From positions 4,464,001 through 4,528,000 of the forward strand of contig NZ_CP115483.1 in NCBI RefSeq assembly GCF_027627455.1: DNA of 64,000 nt, read 5' to 3'. This document shows, in pieces, positions 16,650-26,138 of this stretch. The stretch is from Sphingobacterium sp. SYP-B4668. GTDB taxonomy: Bacteria; Bacteroidota; Bacteroidia; Sphingobacteriales; Sphingobacteriaceae. Each line of letters opens with the position of its first letter. Within the stretch, counting starts at the first letter, position 1. Made by a program: the position numbers and the translations under genes. Below the pieces are notes generated by a model. The model searched no databases. It saw only the letters and a program-made list of their open reading frames with translations, and had not been told where the DNA came from.

Positions 16650-19277
16650 ATGCTAAATAAAGGAAATACTTTTAAGAATACAAGTGGGGGGAATCCAATA
16701 AAGAAAAACCAAAAAACGACTTCAAAGAACTACAATACAAAGAGTTACAAAGAGCCGTCAACACCTATTAATCTAACCGAAGCACAAGAAAAAGTGGTCA
16801 AGATTCTGGGCATTTTCTTGTTCCTGATGACCTTTGCCTTTGCCATTTCTTTTGCTTCCTATTTGTTTACTTGGCAAGAGGACCAAAGTTATATATCCAC
16901 GTCAAATGGCAGTTGGTCAACATTATTCAGCACTGCCCAAGAGATTGATGACGATTCCGTTGACTTACCCGTCGTTCAAAATAAACTTGGAAAATTTGGA
17001 GCCTTACTTGCTAACCAATTCATCTACGAATGGTTTGGAATAGCATCTTTCATTTTTATCCTCATCCTGTTCGTCGTTGGCTATAAGCTGTTCTACAGAA
17101 AAAACATCCTTCCTGTATGGAGAACATTGCTATACTCATCCATAGCAATTATTTTCGTATCCGTAACATTAGGGTTTCTACAATCCTTCATGTCCAACAC
17201 ACCACATATGTTGGAAGGGAAGTTTGGCTTCTGGACCAACAAGCTACTCGAAGCACAGATAGGAACTGCTGGAGTTGCTGGTGTCATTGCATTCGCTTAT
17301 CTTTCTGTGCTTATCCTTATCTACAACTTAGATTTGAAATTCAGCTTCCAATCCAAGAAAAGGATTTACGACGAAGACCTAGAATCTATGCAAGATGATG
17401 GGGACAGCATTCCAGAAGTACATAAGCCCCGAACCCCTATCCTTAAAGACGAAGACTATGTTTTAGATCCTATTGATTTGAATGCAAAAAGCGAGGTCGT
17501 GGAATTCAATCAATTCAAAGAAACGACAGAAATACCTCCCTTGCAAGAGAATGCCATAAAACCCAATTACAATGCCGCATTGACGTCAGACCATGATGTC
17601 GAAGTCGATCATATTCCCAACATCTCATTTACTATAGACTCCCCCCTTGAGGAAGAAGAATCTCCCGAACAAAAGACAAATGACAATCTGCCGTTGAGTG
17701 TTGAAAAAGTAAATGAAGAAAAACCAATTACAGCCAATGATCTAGTCGCACAATTTGGAGAATACGACCCTAAATTAGATTTGTCAGGTTATCAACACCC
17801 TCCATTAGAACTTCTAAAGGATTATGGCACGGGCAAGATTACAATCAATCAACAAGAACTCGAAGCCAACAAGAATAAGATCGTAGACACACTACGCAAC
17901 TACAGCATTGAGATTGAGCATATCAAAGCAACTATTGGTCCCACCGTTACCCTTTACGAAATTATCCCTAAGCCAGGAATCCGAATTTCAAAAATCAAAA
18001 ATCTAGAGGATGATATTGCATTGAGTTTAGCAGCACTCGGAATACGTATCATAGCACCTATGCCAGGAAAAGGAACAATCGGGATAGAAGTCCCCAATAG
18101 CTCTCCAGAAATGGTATCCATGCGTTCAGTACTTGCTACTGAAAAGTTCCAAAAAACAGATATGGATCTCCCAATAGCATTAGGAAAGACCATATCGAAT
18201 GAAGTGTATATAGCCGACCTTGCCAAAATGCCCCATTTACTTGTAGCAGGAGCGACAGGTCAGGGTAAATCCGTCGGTATAAATGCGATATTGACTTCAT
18301 TGCTGTACAAAAAACACCCTGCGGAACTTAAATTTGTACTAGTCGATCCTAAGAAAGTAGAGCTCTCCCTATTCAAAAAAATAGAACGTCATTTTCTTGC
18401 CAAACTTCCAGGAGAAGATGATGCGATTATCACCGATACTAAAAAGGTAATCAACACGTTAAACTCACTCTGTATCGAAATGGATCAACGTTACGACTTG
18501 TTAAAAAACGGACAAGTTCGTAATTTGAAAGAATATAATGTAAAATTTGTCAATCGCAGATTAAACCCTGAGGAGGGTCATCGATTCTTACCCTTTATAG
18601 TTCTTATAGTAGATGAGTTTGCAGATTTGATGATGACAGCAGGAAAAGAGGTCGAAACACCCATTGCCAGATTGGCCCAATTGGCTCGCGCGGTAGGTAT
18701 ACATTTAGTGATTGCAACACAGCGACCATCCGTCAATATTATCACGGGTACGATTAAGGCCAATTTCCCAGCCAGATTAGCGTTTAGGGTGCTTTCTAAA
18801 GTAGATTCTAGGACAATTCTAGATTCTGGAGGTGCCGATCAGCTGATTGGGCGAGGAGATATGCTTCTTTCCACAGGCAGTGACTTGATTCGTATTCAGT
18901 GTGCCTTTGTAGATACGCCCGAGGTAGATCAGATTTCCGACTACATCGGAGGGCAACGCGGATATCCCTCAGCATTCCTGTTACCAGAGTATGTTGATGA
19001 AAATGGAGAGGGTAGCGGATTGGCAGATTTTGACATGGATGACCGTGACCAACTCTTTGAAGAAGCGGCCCGCTTAATCGTCATGCATCAACAAGGCTCC
19101 ACATCTTTAATCCAACGCAAGTTAAAGTTGGGCTATAACAGAGCTGGACGAATTATCGATCAATTGGAAGCCGCTGGTATAGTGGGTCCATTTGAAGGAA
19201 GTAAAGCGCGCGAGGTGCTCTATCCAGATGAATATTCGTTGGAACAGTATTTGGAAACATTAAGAAAGGATAATTAA
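16650..19277 (+). CDS. ftsK: DNA translocase FtsK/SpoIIIE
   Basis: 875-aa septal DNA pump that clears chromosome dimers and trapped DNA at division. Residues 1-45 are a basic, Asn/Lys-rich cytoplasmic tail. About four membrane segments lie between 50 and 230. A charged linker runs to about 370. The RecA-like motor follows, with Walker A GATGQGKS at residues 534-541 and Walker B-like LIVDEFADLMM. The C-terminal gamma winged-helix domain (about 805-870; STSLIQRKLKLGYNRAGRIIDQLE, cut here as RKLKLGYNRA and IIDQLE) reads KOPS-like polarity sites. lolA starts 2 nt after the stop, so the two are co-transcribed. Confidence 0.96.
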   Translation: MLNKGNTFKNTSGGNPIKKNQKTTSKNYNTKSYKEPSTPINLTEAQEKVVKILGIFLFLMTFAFAISFASYLFTWQEDQSYISTSNGSWSTLFSTAQEIDDDSVDLPVVQNKLGKFGALLANQFIYEWFGIASFIFILILFVVGYKLFYRKNILPVWRTLLYSSIAIIFVSVTLGFLQSFMSNTPHMLEGKFGFWTNKLLEAQIGTAGVAGVIAFAYLSVLILIYNLDLKFSFQSKKRIYDEDLESMQDDGDSIPEVHKPRTPILKDEDYVLDPIDLNAKSEVVEFNQFKETTEIPPLQENAIKPNYNAALTSDHDVEVDHIPNISFTIDSPLEEEESPEQKTNDNLPLSVEKVNEEKPITANDLVAQFGEYDPKLDLSGYQHPPLELLKDYGTGKITINQQELEANKNKIVDTLRNYSIEIEHIKATIGPTVTLYEIIPKPGIRISKIKNLEDDIALSLAALGIRIIAPMPGKGTIGIEVPNSSPEMVSMRSVLATEKFQKTDMDLPIALGKTISNEVYIADLAKMPHLLVAGATGQGKSVGINAILTSLLYKKHPAELKFVLVDPKKVELSLFKKIERHFLAKLPGEDDAIITDTKKVINTLNSLCIEMDQRYDLLKNGQVRNLKEYNVKFVNRRLNPEEGHRFLPFIVLIVDEFADLMMTAGKEVETPIARLAQLARAVGIHLVIATQRPSVNIITGTIKANFPARLAFRVLSKVDSRTILDSGGADQLIGRGDMLLSTGSDLIRIQCAFVDTPEVDQISDYIGGQRGYPSAFLLPEYVDENGEGSGLADFDMDDRDQLFEEAARLIVMHQQGSTSLIQRKLKLGYNRAGRIIDQLEAAGIVGPFEGSKAREVLYPDEYSLEQYLETLRKDN

Positions 19278-19279
19278 AG

Positions 19280-19936
19280 ATGAAGACAAATTTATGGACA
19301 CTGATAATGAGCATACTCCTGCTCTGTACCAGTAGTCACACACTTGCTCAGCAAGAAGCTGCTGCAAAAAAGATATTGAATCAAGTATCCCAGAAATACG
19401 ATGGTTACAAAACCATCCAGGCTACATTTTCATTTTCAGCCAAGCAAGCAGACGGCTCAAGCTATGCCGATAATGGAACATTATCGTTGGACAAAAATGG
19501 CAATAAATACCTCATTGAGATGAGGGCGCAACAACTTATAAGCGATGGTAAAACCACTTGGACCATCCTTAAAGAGGAAGGCGAAGTCCAAATCAACGAT
19601 GCAGACAATTCCAATGACAATATCAATCCTAGCAATATCTTTTCATTTTATAAATCGGGATTTAAATACGTAAGTGCTCCAGATGAAACAGTAGGACAGA
19701 CCACACTTAGCGTTGTAGACCTTTCTCCAATTGATACAAAAAAGAATTATTTTAAAATCAAATTGAGAATCAATAAATCCACCAAACAGATTTATGATGC
19801 CACGATATTTGACAAATCAGGATCAAGATACACCTACACCATCAAATCATTAAAAGGCAACGTCAGTTTCCCTGCAGGGACATTTGCCTACAATAAGTCC
19901 AAATATCCCGGATTAGAGGTCGTAGACCTTAGGTAA
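19280..19936 (+). CDS. lolA: outer-membrane lipoprotein carrier protein LolA
   Basis: 218 aa. Residues 1-24 are a cleavable signal peptide (MKTNLWTLIMSILLL... ending HTLAQ). The mature part is the LolA/LolB fold, an unclosed beta-barrel that shuttles lipoproteins through the periplasm. Visible family traits are the opening AKKILNQVSQKYDGYKTI and repeated short strands such as ADNGTLSLDKNG and YLIEMRAQQLISDGKT. It begins 2 nt after ftsK and ends at a strong terminator. The ftsK-lolA order is also common in Proteobacteria. Confidence 0.88.
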   Translation: MKTNLWTLIMSILLLCTSSHTLAQQEAAAKKILNQVSQKYDGYKTIQATFSFSAKQADGSSYADNGTLSLDKNGNKYLIEMRAQQLISDGKTTWTILKEEGEVQINDADNSNDNINPSNIFSFYKSGFKYVSAPDETVGQTTLSVVDLSPIDTKKNYFKIKLRINKSTKQIYDATIFDKSGSRYTYTIKSLKGNVSFPAGTFAYNKSKYPGLEVVDLR

Positions 19937-19945
19937 ACACATACT

Positions 19946-19979
19946 AAAAGGGGCATCCGCAACGATGCCCCTTTTTTTT
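19946..19979 (+). terminator. intrinsic terminator after lolA
   Basis: Arms AAAAGGGGCATC (19946-19957) and GATGCCCCTTTT (19964-19975) with a six-base loop, running into a nine-T tract. Confidence 0.9.
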
Positions 19980-20035
19980 GTATCTTTATTTCAAATTTTG
20001 CGTTAACTTTACTTAAAACCCAGAGACCCCAAAAC

Positions 20036-21067
20036 ATGTCAAGCATCACGATTAAAGAAATAGCAAGGGCGTTGAATGTTTCTATCTCTACTGTTTCTAA
20101 AGCACTGAATGACAGTCATGAAATTGGAGATAAGACAAAAGCGAAAGTTCTGGAATATGCAGCTGCCCATCACTACAAGCCCAACCTACTAGCACAAAAT
20201 CTGAAAACAGGAAAATCCAATACGATTGGTGTCATCCTCACTTCCATCAATAATCCCTTCTGTTCACAAATTATCGAGGGGATACAACAACATGCATTGA
20301 AAGTTGGACTTGATGTCATCTTTATGCAAAGCCGCGAACAACCAGAAATCGAAAAATCATGTATAGAAACCTTGATGCAAAGGGGTGTAGATGGGCTTTT
20401 GATTTCACCTGTGGATGAAACTTCCAATCAAAAATTATTGGAAGATATTCATACCCATCAATTTCCAGTCGTCATCTTTGACCGTATACAACATAGCCTC
20501 GATACATTCAAAATCGGTGTAAATAATTTCCAAGGAGCCCGTCTCGCCACCAAACACCTAATAGACTCTGGCCGTAGAAAGATTGTCAACATTACCGCGT
20601 CCCGCTTTGGGTTATCAGGGGAACGATTTAAAGGATACAGAGAAGCATTAAACGATGCAGAAATTCCCTTCGAGCCACTTTACCATGTCCAATGTAATAT
20701 GCAAAATCATGACGTGTTAGATGTAGAACTCAAGAATGCCATTAGCGCATTAATGAATTCTCAGCATAAACCTGATGCCGTACTGGGATCATCCGATACC
20801 ATTACCGTTCGCTTATTGGGCGTGCTTTCTGAAATGGGATATCAAGTGCCCGAAGATTTGGCTGTTATTGGTTTTTCAAACATTGAATTTGCCAAATCAT
20901 TAAACCCTGCACTATCCACTATCCGTCAACCTGCCCTGGAAATAGGATCATTGGCTATGGAGAAACTAATGCAGTTAATGTCTAAAAAAAATTGGCATCA
21001 AGTTCAAATTGAAACCATTGAACTTGACACCAAACTAACTTTTCGTAAATCGTCTATCGTAGTTTAA
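20036..21067 (+). CDS. LacI-family transcriptional regulator, probable hexuronate regulator
   Basis: 343 aa. The N-terminal helix-turn-helix (ITIKEIARALNVSISTVSKA, residues 4-23) and hinge helix (KPNLLAQNLKTGK) are typical of LacI/PurR. A periplasmic-binding-like sensor domain follows from about residue 60 (TIGVILTSINNPF, GVDGLLISP, TKHLIDSGRRKI, VIGFSN). It lies next to, and convergent with, the glucuronate operon, so it is the natural candidate to control the genes at 21064-27785; the effector is an inference. Its stop codon overlaps that of the MFS gene by 4 nt. Confidence 0.88.
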   Translation: MSSITIKEIARALNVSISTVSKALNDSHEIGDKTKAKVLEYAAAHHYKPNLLAQNLKTGKSNTIGVILTSINNPFCSQIIEGIQQHALKVGLDVIFMQSREQPEIEKSCIETLMQRGVDGLLISPVDETSNQKLLEDIHTHQFPVVIFDRIQHSLDTFKIGVNNFQGARLATKHLIDSGRRKIVNITASRFGLSGERFKGYREALNDAEIPFEPLYHVQCNMQNHDVLDVELKNAISALMNSQHKPDAVLGSSDTITVRLLGVLSEMGYQVPEDLAVIGFSNIEFAKSLNPALSTIRQPALEIGSLAMEKLMQLMSKKNWHQVQIETIELDTKLTFRKSSIVV

Positions 21068-22413
21068 TCCATCTGTACCACTTTCATCTTAGGCACCAAT
21101 GCCTTCATGACACACCATGCTATTAGGTACGATACAGCACAGATAGAAAACATAATCGTGTATCCGACCTCAATATTCCCTTGGGCACCGTAGTAATCAA
21201 ACAGCCCCCCTCCTAATTTGGACATGATGACACCACCAAACCCGCCAGCCATTCCACCAATCCCAGTTACAGAACCCACAGCACTTTTAGGAAACATATC
21301 CGATACCGTTGTAAAGATATTTGCAGACCAAGCTTGATGGGCCGAAGCACCTATACCAATCAAAACTACCGGAATCCAAAAAGTATAATCACCAAGAGGT
21401 TGAGCGGCCAATACGACTAACGGAAACAACGCGATAATAAACATTGCACGCATACGTCCATCATATGCCGCATATCCTTTATTTATAAAGTACATCGGGA
21501 ATGCTCCCCCGCCGATAGATCCTACCATTGTCATACTATACAAGACCGTAAGTGGCAACATCATATCTGTAGTACTCATACCGTACTGTACTTTAAGATA
21601 AGACGGCAACCAAAATAGAAAAAACCACCATACTCCATCCGTCAAAAATTTCCCCAATGTAAAGGCCCATGTTTGTCTAAATCCGAGCAATTTCACCCAA
21701 GATATCTTCGGCTGTGGAGCATTTGCATCCCTATTTTCAATCAATAGAGAGTCACTTACAACATAGTCGTACTCCGCTTTAGATAATTTTTTATCCGGCT
21801 TGTCATACATGATGAGCCAGAAGATTAACCATACAAAGCCAACTAGGCCAACGATGATAAATGCAGATTGCCAACCCCAATTATAAGCCATCCATGGCAC
21901 TGTTAACGGAGCCAAGATTGCTCCCACATTCGTCCCCGAATTAAAAATACCTGTTGCAAAAGCACGCTCCTTCTTCGGAAAAAATTCAGCTGTAGCCTTT
22001 ATTGCGGCCGGAAAGTTGCCCGATTCACCAAATCCCAATACTATCCGCGCAATGATAAATCCCAAAACAGAGGTTGACACTGCTGTAATACCAAAAACTC
22101 GTGCAGAAAACTCACCCATCTCTACGGCATAAGCATGCATAATTGCTCCAATTGACCATATAACAATCGCAATGGCAAATCCCAATTTTGTACCTAACTT
22201 ATCAATAAATCGTCCAGCTAACAGCATCGACACTGCATAAGCAAACTGAAAAGTTGCAGTAATATTGGCATAGTCCGTATTAGACCACCCAAATTCATCC
22301 TCAAGTATCGGATGCAGCAAACTCAATACCTGGCGATCTAAATAATTGACAGTAGTAGCAAAAAATAACAAAGCACATATCGTCCAGCGGTACTTTCCAA
22401 TCTTGTTGTTCAT
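21064..22413 (-). CDS. MFS hexuronate transporter (ExuT-like, ACS family)
   Basis: 449-aa twelve-helix transporter of the anion:cation symporter family, which includes ExuT (hexuronates) and GudP. Helix 1 ends in the family motif TVNYLDRQVLSLL. The MFS loop motif appears as AGRFIDKLGTKLG, and the ACS signature GFGESGNFPAAIKATAEFFP (split: GFGESGNFP, KATAEFFP) lies in helix 4. It is the last gene of the minus-strand operon, 31 nt after uxaC, which strongly suggests D-glucuronate as substrate. Galacturonate transport cannot be excluded. Confidence 0.88.
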   Translation of the reverse strand: MNNKIGKYRWTICALLFFATTVNYLDRQVLSLLHPILEDEFGWSNTDYANITATFQFAYAVSMLLAGRFIDKLGTKLGFAIAIVIWSIGAIMHAYAVEMGEFSARVFGITAVSTSVLGFIIARIVLGFGESGNFPAAIKATAEFFPKKERAFATGIFNSGTNVGAILAPLTVPWMAYNWGWQSAFIIVGLVGFVWLIFWLIMYDKPDKKLSKAEYDYVVSDSLLIENRDANAPQPKISWVKLLGFRQTWAFTLGKFLTDGVWWFFLFWLPSYLKVQYGMSTTDMMLPLTVLYSMTMVGSIGGGAFPMYFINKGYAAYDGRMRAMFIIALFPLVVLAAQPLGDYTFWIPVVLIGIGASAHQAWSANIFTTVSDMFPKSAVGSVTGIGGMAGGFGGVIMSKLGGGLFDYYGAQGNIEVGYTIMFSICAVSYLIAWCVMKALVPKMKVVQMD

Positions 22414-22444
22414 AATTTAAATAGGTTTAAAAAAGGTATTTCAA

Positions 22445-23860
22445 TTAAAGGTTGAAATATTCCTTAGCATTATAATAACAAATATTCGACACCATTTTAC
22501 CAACCCATTCTAGATCATTAGGCATGACTCCTCTTTGGATATCATTGGCAAACATATCACAAATTAACCTTCTGAAATATTCATGTCGAGAGTAAGAAAG
22601 AAAACTGCGTGAATCCGTCAGCATACCTACAAAACAACTAATCAAACCAATATTAGATAAAGTATCAATCTGTTGTTTCATTCCATCCAACTGATCTAAA
22701 AACCACCAAGCAGATCCATATTGAATCTTCCCTCTAAATCCCTCCCCTTGAAAATTACCCGTCATCGATGCAAATACAGCACTGTCCGAAGGATTTAAGT
22801 TATATAGTATAGTCTTCGGCAATTCGTCGGTGCGCTCTAGATTATCCAAGAATTGGGTGAGCGCTGTTGCGTGTTGAAAATCACCAATGGAATCAAAACC
22901 CGTATCAGGTCCCAATGTAGTCAATAAACGATGATTGTTGTTTCGGAGTGCGCCAATATGAAACTGTTGCACCCAACCCAATTTATAATATTTCCTAGCT
23001 AAATGTGATAATACATAAAAACCAAAACCATCTTTCAATACTGGTGTCACCTCTTGATCATTGCCATTCAACACTCCCTTAAACACACGATTTATCTCCT
23101 CCAGTCCAGTGTTACCTTGTAAAGGTATCCAACTTAAACCGTGATCCGAAAGACGTCCTCCCACTGCGTGAAAGAAATCGATGCGGCTTTCTAATGCGAG
23201 GAGAAGTGAATCAATATCATCTATGTTAATTTGTGCTACCGCAGACAATTTCTGTATGTACTCCCTGTAGACATCACCACCATCGAGTTGCAGCGATTTA
23301 TCCGGTCGGAACGATGGCAATATCTTCGTATTGAAAGATGATGTTTTCCCAAGTGCAATATGTGCCGCCAAATCATCTATCGGATCATCTGTAGTACCCA
23401 CCATCTCTACGTTAAAATGCGTCAGAAGAGATTGTGTCGAAAAACCAGGCTCAGCCAACTGCTCTTGCGTCCGATCATATATCCGTTGGGCGTTCGACCC
23501 GTTAAGCAATTCCTGAATACCAAAAGGATTTTTCAATTCCATATGGGTCCAATGGAAAAGAGGATTGCGTAATGTGTGCGGCACTGCCTCTGCCCATTTT
23601 TGAAATTTGTCCCTATCTGTAGCTGCTCCAGTAATATATTTTTCTTCAATGCCTAACACACGCATGGCCCGCCACTTGTAATGATCTCCATGTAACCATA
23701 TTGCTGAAATATTTTCAAAATTCCTATCTTCCAACACTTCCCCCGGCGGCAGGTGAGAATGATAATCAATTACGGGTAAATTGACAGCGTAATCCTGATA
23801 CAACCGTTGCGCTAACGATGATTGGAGTAAAAAATCCTCTTTTAAAAATTGTGTTGCCAT
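22445..23860 (-). CDS. uxaC: glucuronate isomerase
   Basis: Converts D-glucuronate to D-fructuronate (and D-galacturonate to tagaturonate), the first step of hexuronate breakdown. 471 aa, full length. Family marks are the N-terminal DYHSHLPPGEV with metal-binding His residues, the TDDPIDDL segment and the C-terminal SSNxGLISCFVGMLTDSRSFLSYSRHEYFRR region, here seen as FVGMLTDSRSFLSYSRH. It lies 2 nt after the mannonate dehydratase gene, consistent with translational coupling. Confidence 0.97.
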   Translation of the reverse strand: MATQFLKEDFLLQSSLAQRLYQDYAVNLPVIDYHSHLPPGEVLEDRNFENISAIWLHGDHYKWRAMRVLGIEEKYITGAATDRDKFQKWAEAVPHTLRNPLFHWTHMELKNPFGIQELLNGSNAQRIYDRTQEQLAEPGFSTQSLLTHFNVEMVGTTDDPIDDLAAHIALGKTSSFNTKILPSFRPDKSLQLDGGDVYREYIQKLSAVAQINIDDIDSLLLALESRIDFFHAVGGRLSDHGLSWIPLQGNTGLEEINRVFKGVLNGNDQEVTPVLKDGFGFYVLSHLARKYYKLGWVQQFHIGALRNNNHRLLTTLGPDTGFDSIGDFQHATALTQFLDNLERTDELPKTILYNLNPSDSAVFASMTGNFQGEGFRGKIQYGSAWWFLDQLDGMKQQIDTLSNIGLISCFVGMLTDSRSFLSYSRHEYFRRLICDMFANDIQRGVMPNDLEWVGKMVSNICYYNAKEYFNL

Positions 23861-23862
23861 AC

Positions 23863-25032
23863 TTATTGATTGCCTGATATCCCTAGTTCTAACCCTCTGA
23901 GTTCAGCTAACCCTCTCAAACGCCCAATTGCCGAATAACCCGGGTTGGTCACCTTAGCCAAGTCATCCAACATTTGGTGCCCATGATCTGGTCTAAAAGG
24001 AATTGGAGTATCTCGCTTACTATTCTCTTCCACTAGTGCTTTCATCACACTATACATATCCACATCGCCATCCAAATGATCTGCTTCATAGAAGCTTCCA
24101 AATACATCCCTTTTAACATTACGAAGATGCGCAAAATACACCCGATCTTTAACTGCGTCAAATATTTCCAGCACATCGTTGTCCTTTCCTGCACCGAGCG
24201 ATCCCGTACAAAAACAAACCCCATTGAATGATCGGTCAACTCCTTTTATGATTTTTTCAAAATCAGAACACCTAGACGCTATCCGTGGTAATCCTAAAAT
24301 AGGATATGGAGGATCGTCGGGATGTATCGTCATCTTAATCCCATTCGATTCACATACGTCAGCAATCTCTGATAGAAACCACAAAAGGTTGGCACGAAGG
24401 CCATCTGCACCGATTGTTTTATAAATATCAATACTTACCAACAAATCACTCAATGTCGTAGCTTTCTCACTAGGAATCCCCATCAACACATTTATTGTTA
24501 ATTTATCGATATCCGCTTGCGTATATTGGTGTGATTTAGCAATCGCCTCTTCGACTACTTGCTTTGGATAATCCGCCGAAGCCCCTTCCCTTTTAAGAAC
24601 AAACATGTCAAAAAATGCCAAATCAAACCAATTAAAATATAACGCTTTTGCGCCGTTCGCCATTTCATAATCCAACTGCGTACGCGTCCAATCTAATACC
24701 GGCATAAAATTATAGCATACCGTCTTGATACCACACGTGGCCAAATTGGTCAATGTCTGTTTATAATTTTCAACATATTTCGCTGCGTCGCCATTTCTCG
24801 TCTTTATAGCTTCATGTACCGGTACACTTTCTACTACTGACCATACCAGTCCCCCAGCTTCAATAATAGACTTCCGTTCTTTTATTTCATCTAATGGCCA
24901 GACCTCGCCATGCGGAATATGATGTAAAGCACTCACTATACCTGTTGCCCCTGCTTGCCTCACATCACGTAGTGACACAGGATCCTGAGGTCCATACCAC
25001 CTCCACGTTTGTTCTAATCTATTTTTTTTCAT
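23863..25032 (-). CDS. uxuA: mannonate dehydratase
   Basis: Dehydrates D-mannonate to 2-keto-3-deoxygluconate. 389 aa from the ATG at 25032; the longer frame from 25071 would overlap the upstream gene and adds residues not found in the family, whose N-terminus is EQTWRWYGPxDPVSL. TIM-barrel metal ligands are seen in MTIHPDDPP (His and Asp), CFCTGSLGAG and the C-terminal RPDHGHQ. The gene is third-from-last in the operon, 23 nt after the SDR gene and 2 nt before uxaC. Confidence 0.96.
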   Translation of the reverse strand: MKKNRLEQTWRWYGPQDPVSLRDVRQAGATGIVSALHHIPHGEVWPLDEIKERKSIIEAGGLVWSVVESVPVHEAIKTRNGDAAKYVENYKQTLTNLATCGIKTVCYNFMPVLDWTRTQLDYEMANGAKALYFNWFDLAFFDMFVLKREGASADYPKQVVEEAIAKSHQYTQADIDKLTINVLMGIPSEKATTLSDLLVSIDIYKTIGADGLRANLLWFLSEIADVCESNGIKMTIHPDDPPYPILGLPRIASRCSDFEKIIKGVDRSFNGVCFCTGSLGAGKDNDVLEIFDAVKDRVYFAHLRNVKRDVFGSFYEADHLDGDVDMYSVMKALVEENSKRDTPIPFRPDHGHQMLDDLAKVTNPGYSAIGRLRGLAELRGLELGISGNQ

Positions 25033-25055
25033 CCTATTATTTTTAACTTCAATTT

Positions 25056-25877
25056 CTATACACCCGACCACGCATTGAAACCACCATCTACATAAAGGGT
25101 CTCACCATTGATAAAGCCCGATGCCCGACTTAATAAAAATACCAAAGCCCCTTCCAATTCAGATGGATCACCCAATCTTGAGAAAGGTGTTTTGTTGATA
25201 AATCGTTGAGCACGATCTGTAAATCCACCCTCCGTCGTGGTCAAGAGCGTTCTATTCTGTTCAGTTAAAAATACACCCGGGGCAATTGCATTTACACGTA
25301 CCTTATCTCCATAACGTAGAGCCAACTCTGTCGCCATCCATTTTGTATACCCAACAATGCCATTTTTAGCAACTGTATACCCCAGCACTCGGGTTAATGC
25401 AGTGCTAGAAGCTAATGAAGCAATATTGATAATAGAACCCTTACCTTTTTCTGCAATCACCCTCCCTAGAATTTGCGTAGGTATAATGGTCCCATGCAAA
25501 TTCAGCTCAATGGCTTTAAGCGTATCTGATATATTAGCATCAAAAAGGTTATCATCAGGGCCAATCGTTGCTCCAGGGATATTACCCCCAGCAGCATTGA
25601 CCAATCCGTCTATAGTTCCCCACTTATCCAAGATTATATCCCTTGCCCTTACCATTTCCTGTTCATTGAGCACATCGGCGACGACTGCTAAGCCCTTACC
25701 TCCTAATGTCTCAATCAATTTCACGCGTTCATCGGCCCTTTCCTGGTTTCTTCCGATTACGACAATCTTTGCACCCGCCTCCGCCAGTGCCTTAACAAAT
25801 GATTTACCCAAAATACCGGTCCCCCCTGTTACGACGATGACTTGGTCTTTTAAAGAAAACTGTTCTAAAATATTCAT
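25056..25877 (-). CDS. SDR-type D-mannonate oxidoreductase (fructuronate reductase)
   Basis: 273-aa short-chain dehydrogenase. The NAD(P)-binding motif is TGGTGILG (residues 17-24), followed by the NAAGG motif. The catalytic Ser is in IASLASS and the YxxxK pair in YTVAK. The C-terminus has the INGETLYVDGGF segment of classical SDRs. SDR enzymes of this type (B. subtilis UxuB/YjmF group) reduce fructuronate to mannonate in place of the unrelated E. coli UxuB. The position directly before uxuA and uxaC makes this reaction very likely. It is the first gene of the operon and divergent from kdgK. Confidence 0.88.
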   Translation of the reverse strand: MNILEQFSLKDQVIVVTGGTGILGKSFVKALAEAGAKIVVIGRNQERADERVKLIETLGGKGLAVVADVLNEQEMVRARDIILDKWGTIDGLVNAAGGNIPGATIGPDDNLFDANISDTLKAIELNLHGTIIPTQILGRVIAEKGKGSIINIASLASSTALTRVLGYTVAKNGIVGYTKWMATELALRYGDKVRVNAIAPGVFLTEQNRTLLTTTEGGFTDRAQRFINKTPFSRLGDPSELEGALVFLLSRASGFINGETLYVDGGFNAWSGV

Positions 25878-25913
25878 ATGTAAATAATCTCTTTTTAATG
25901 GTCATTATGATAC

Positions 25914-25962
25914 ATCCAAGGATTACCTAATTCTATATCGATGCATTTCAGCATCCTTGGAT
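25914..25962. repeat. inverted repeat in the leader of the glucuronate operon
   Basis: ATCCAAGGAT (25914-25923) and its exact complement ATCCTTGGAT (25953-25962), 29 nt apart, both flanked by GATA/ATATC-like bases that extend the pairing. It is a hairpin in the untranslated leader of the minus-strand operon or a spaced operator. Confidence 0.5.
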
Positions 25963-26048
25963 ATCTATTAAGGTTGTTAGTTTATAATCTTCCGTTTATA
26001 AAAATGCTAATTTCGGACTAGAATATAAAGCTAATGGCACCTTATATT

Positions 26049-26066
26049 TACGATAACGATTTCGGA
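26049..26066. promoter_or_regulatory. possible LacI-family operator
   Basis: An imperfect 18-nt dyad centred on CG (TACGATAA-CG-ATTTCGGA; five of eight half-site positions symmetrical) upstream of kdgK. LacI-family sites are typically dyads with a central CG. Support is weak without a second copy. Confidence 0.25.
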
Positions 26067-26138
26067 AATAAACACCTCCTACATCAACAATACTGCAAAT
26101 ATTTTGTATTTTCGATAGAAATTAAATAACTCAAACCT

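Larger units (their letters stand above)
25878..26138. other. divergent control region of the glucuronate locus
   Basis: 261 nt between the divergent SDR gene and kdgK. It contains a pair of 10-nt inverted repeats, a possible LacI-type site and a TATTTTCG box (26107-26114, one mismatch from TAnnTTTG) 25 nt before the kdgK ATG. No ORF was seen. Confidence 0.5.

Noticed and set aside
25357..25887. 176-aa plus-strand open frame antisense to the SDR gene
   Set aside because: The opposite strand encodes a complete SDR with all catalytic motifs; the antisense frame has no recognisable product.
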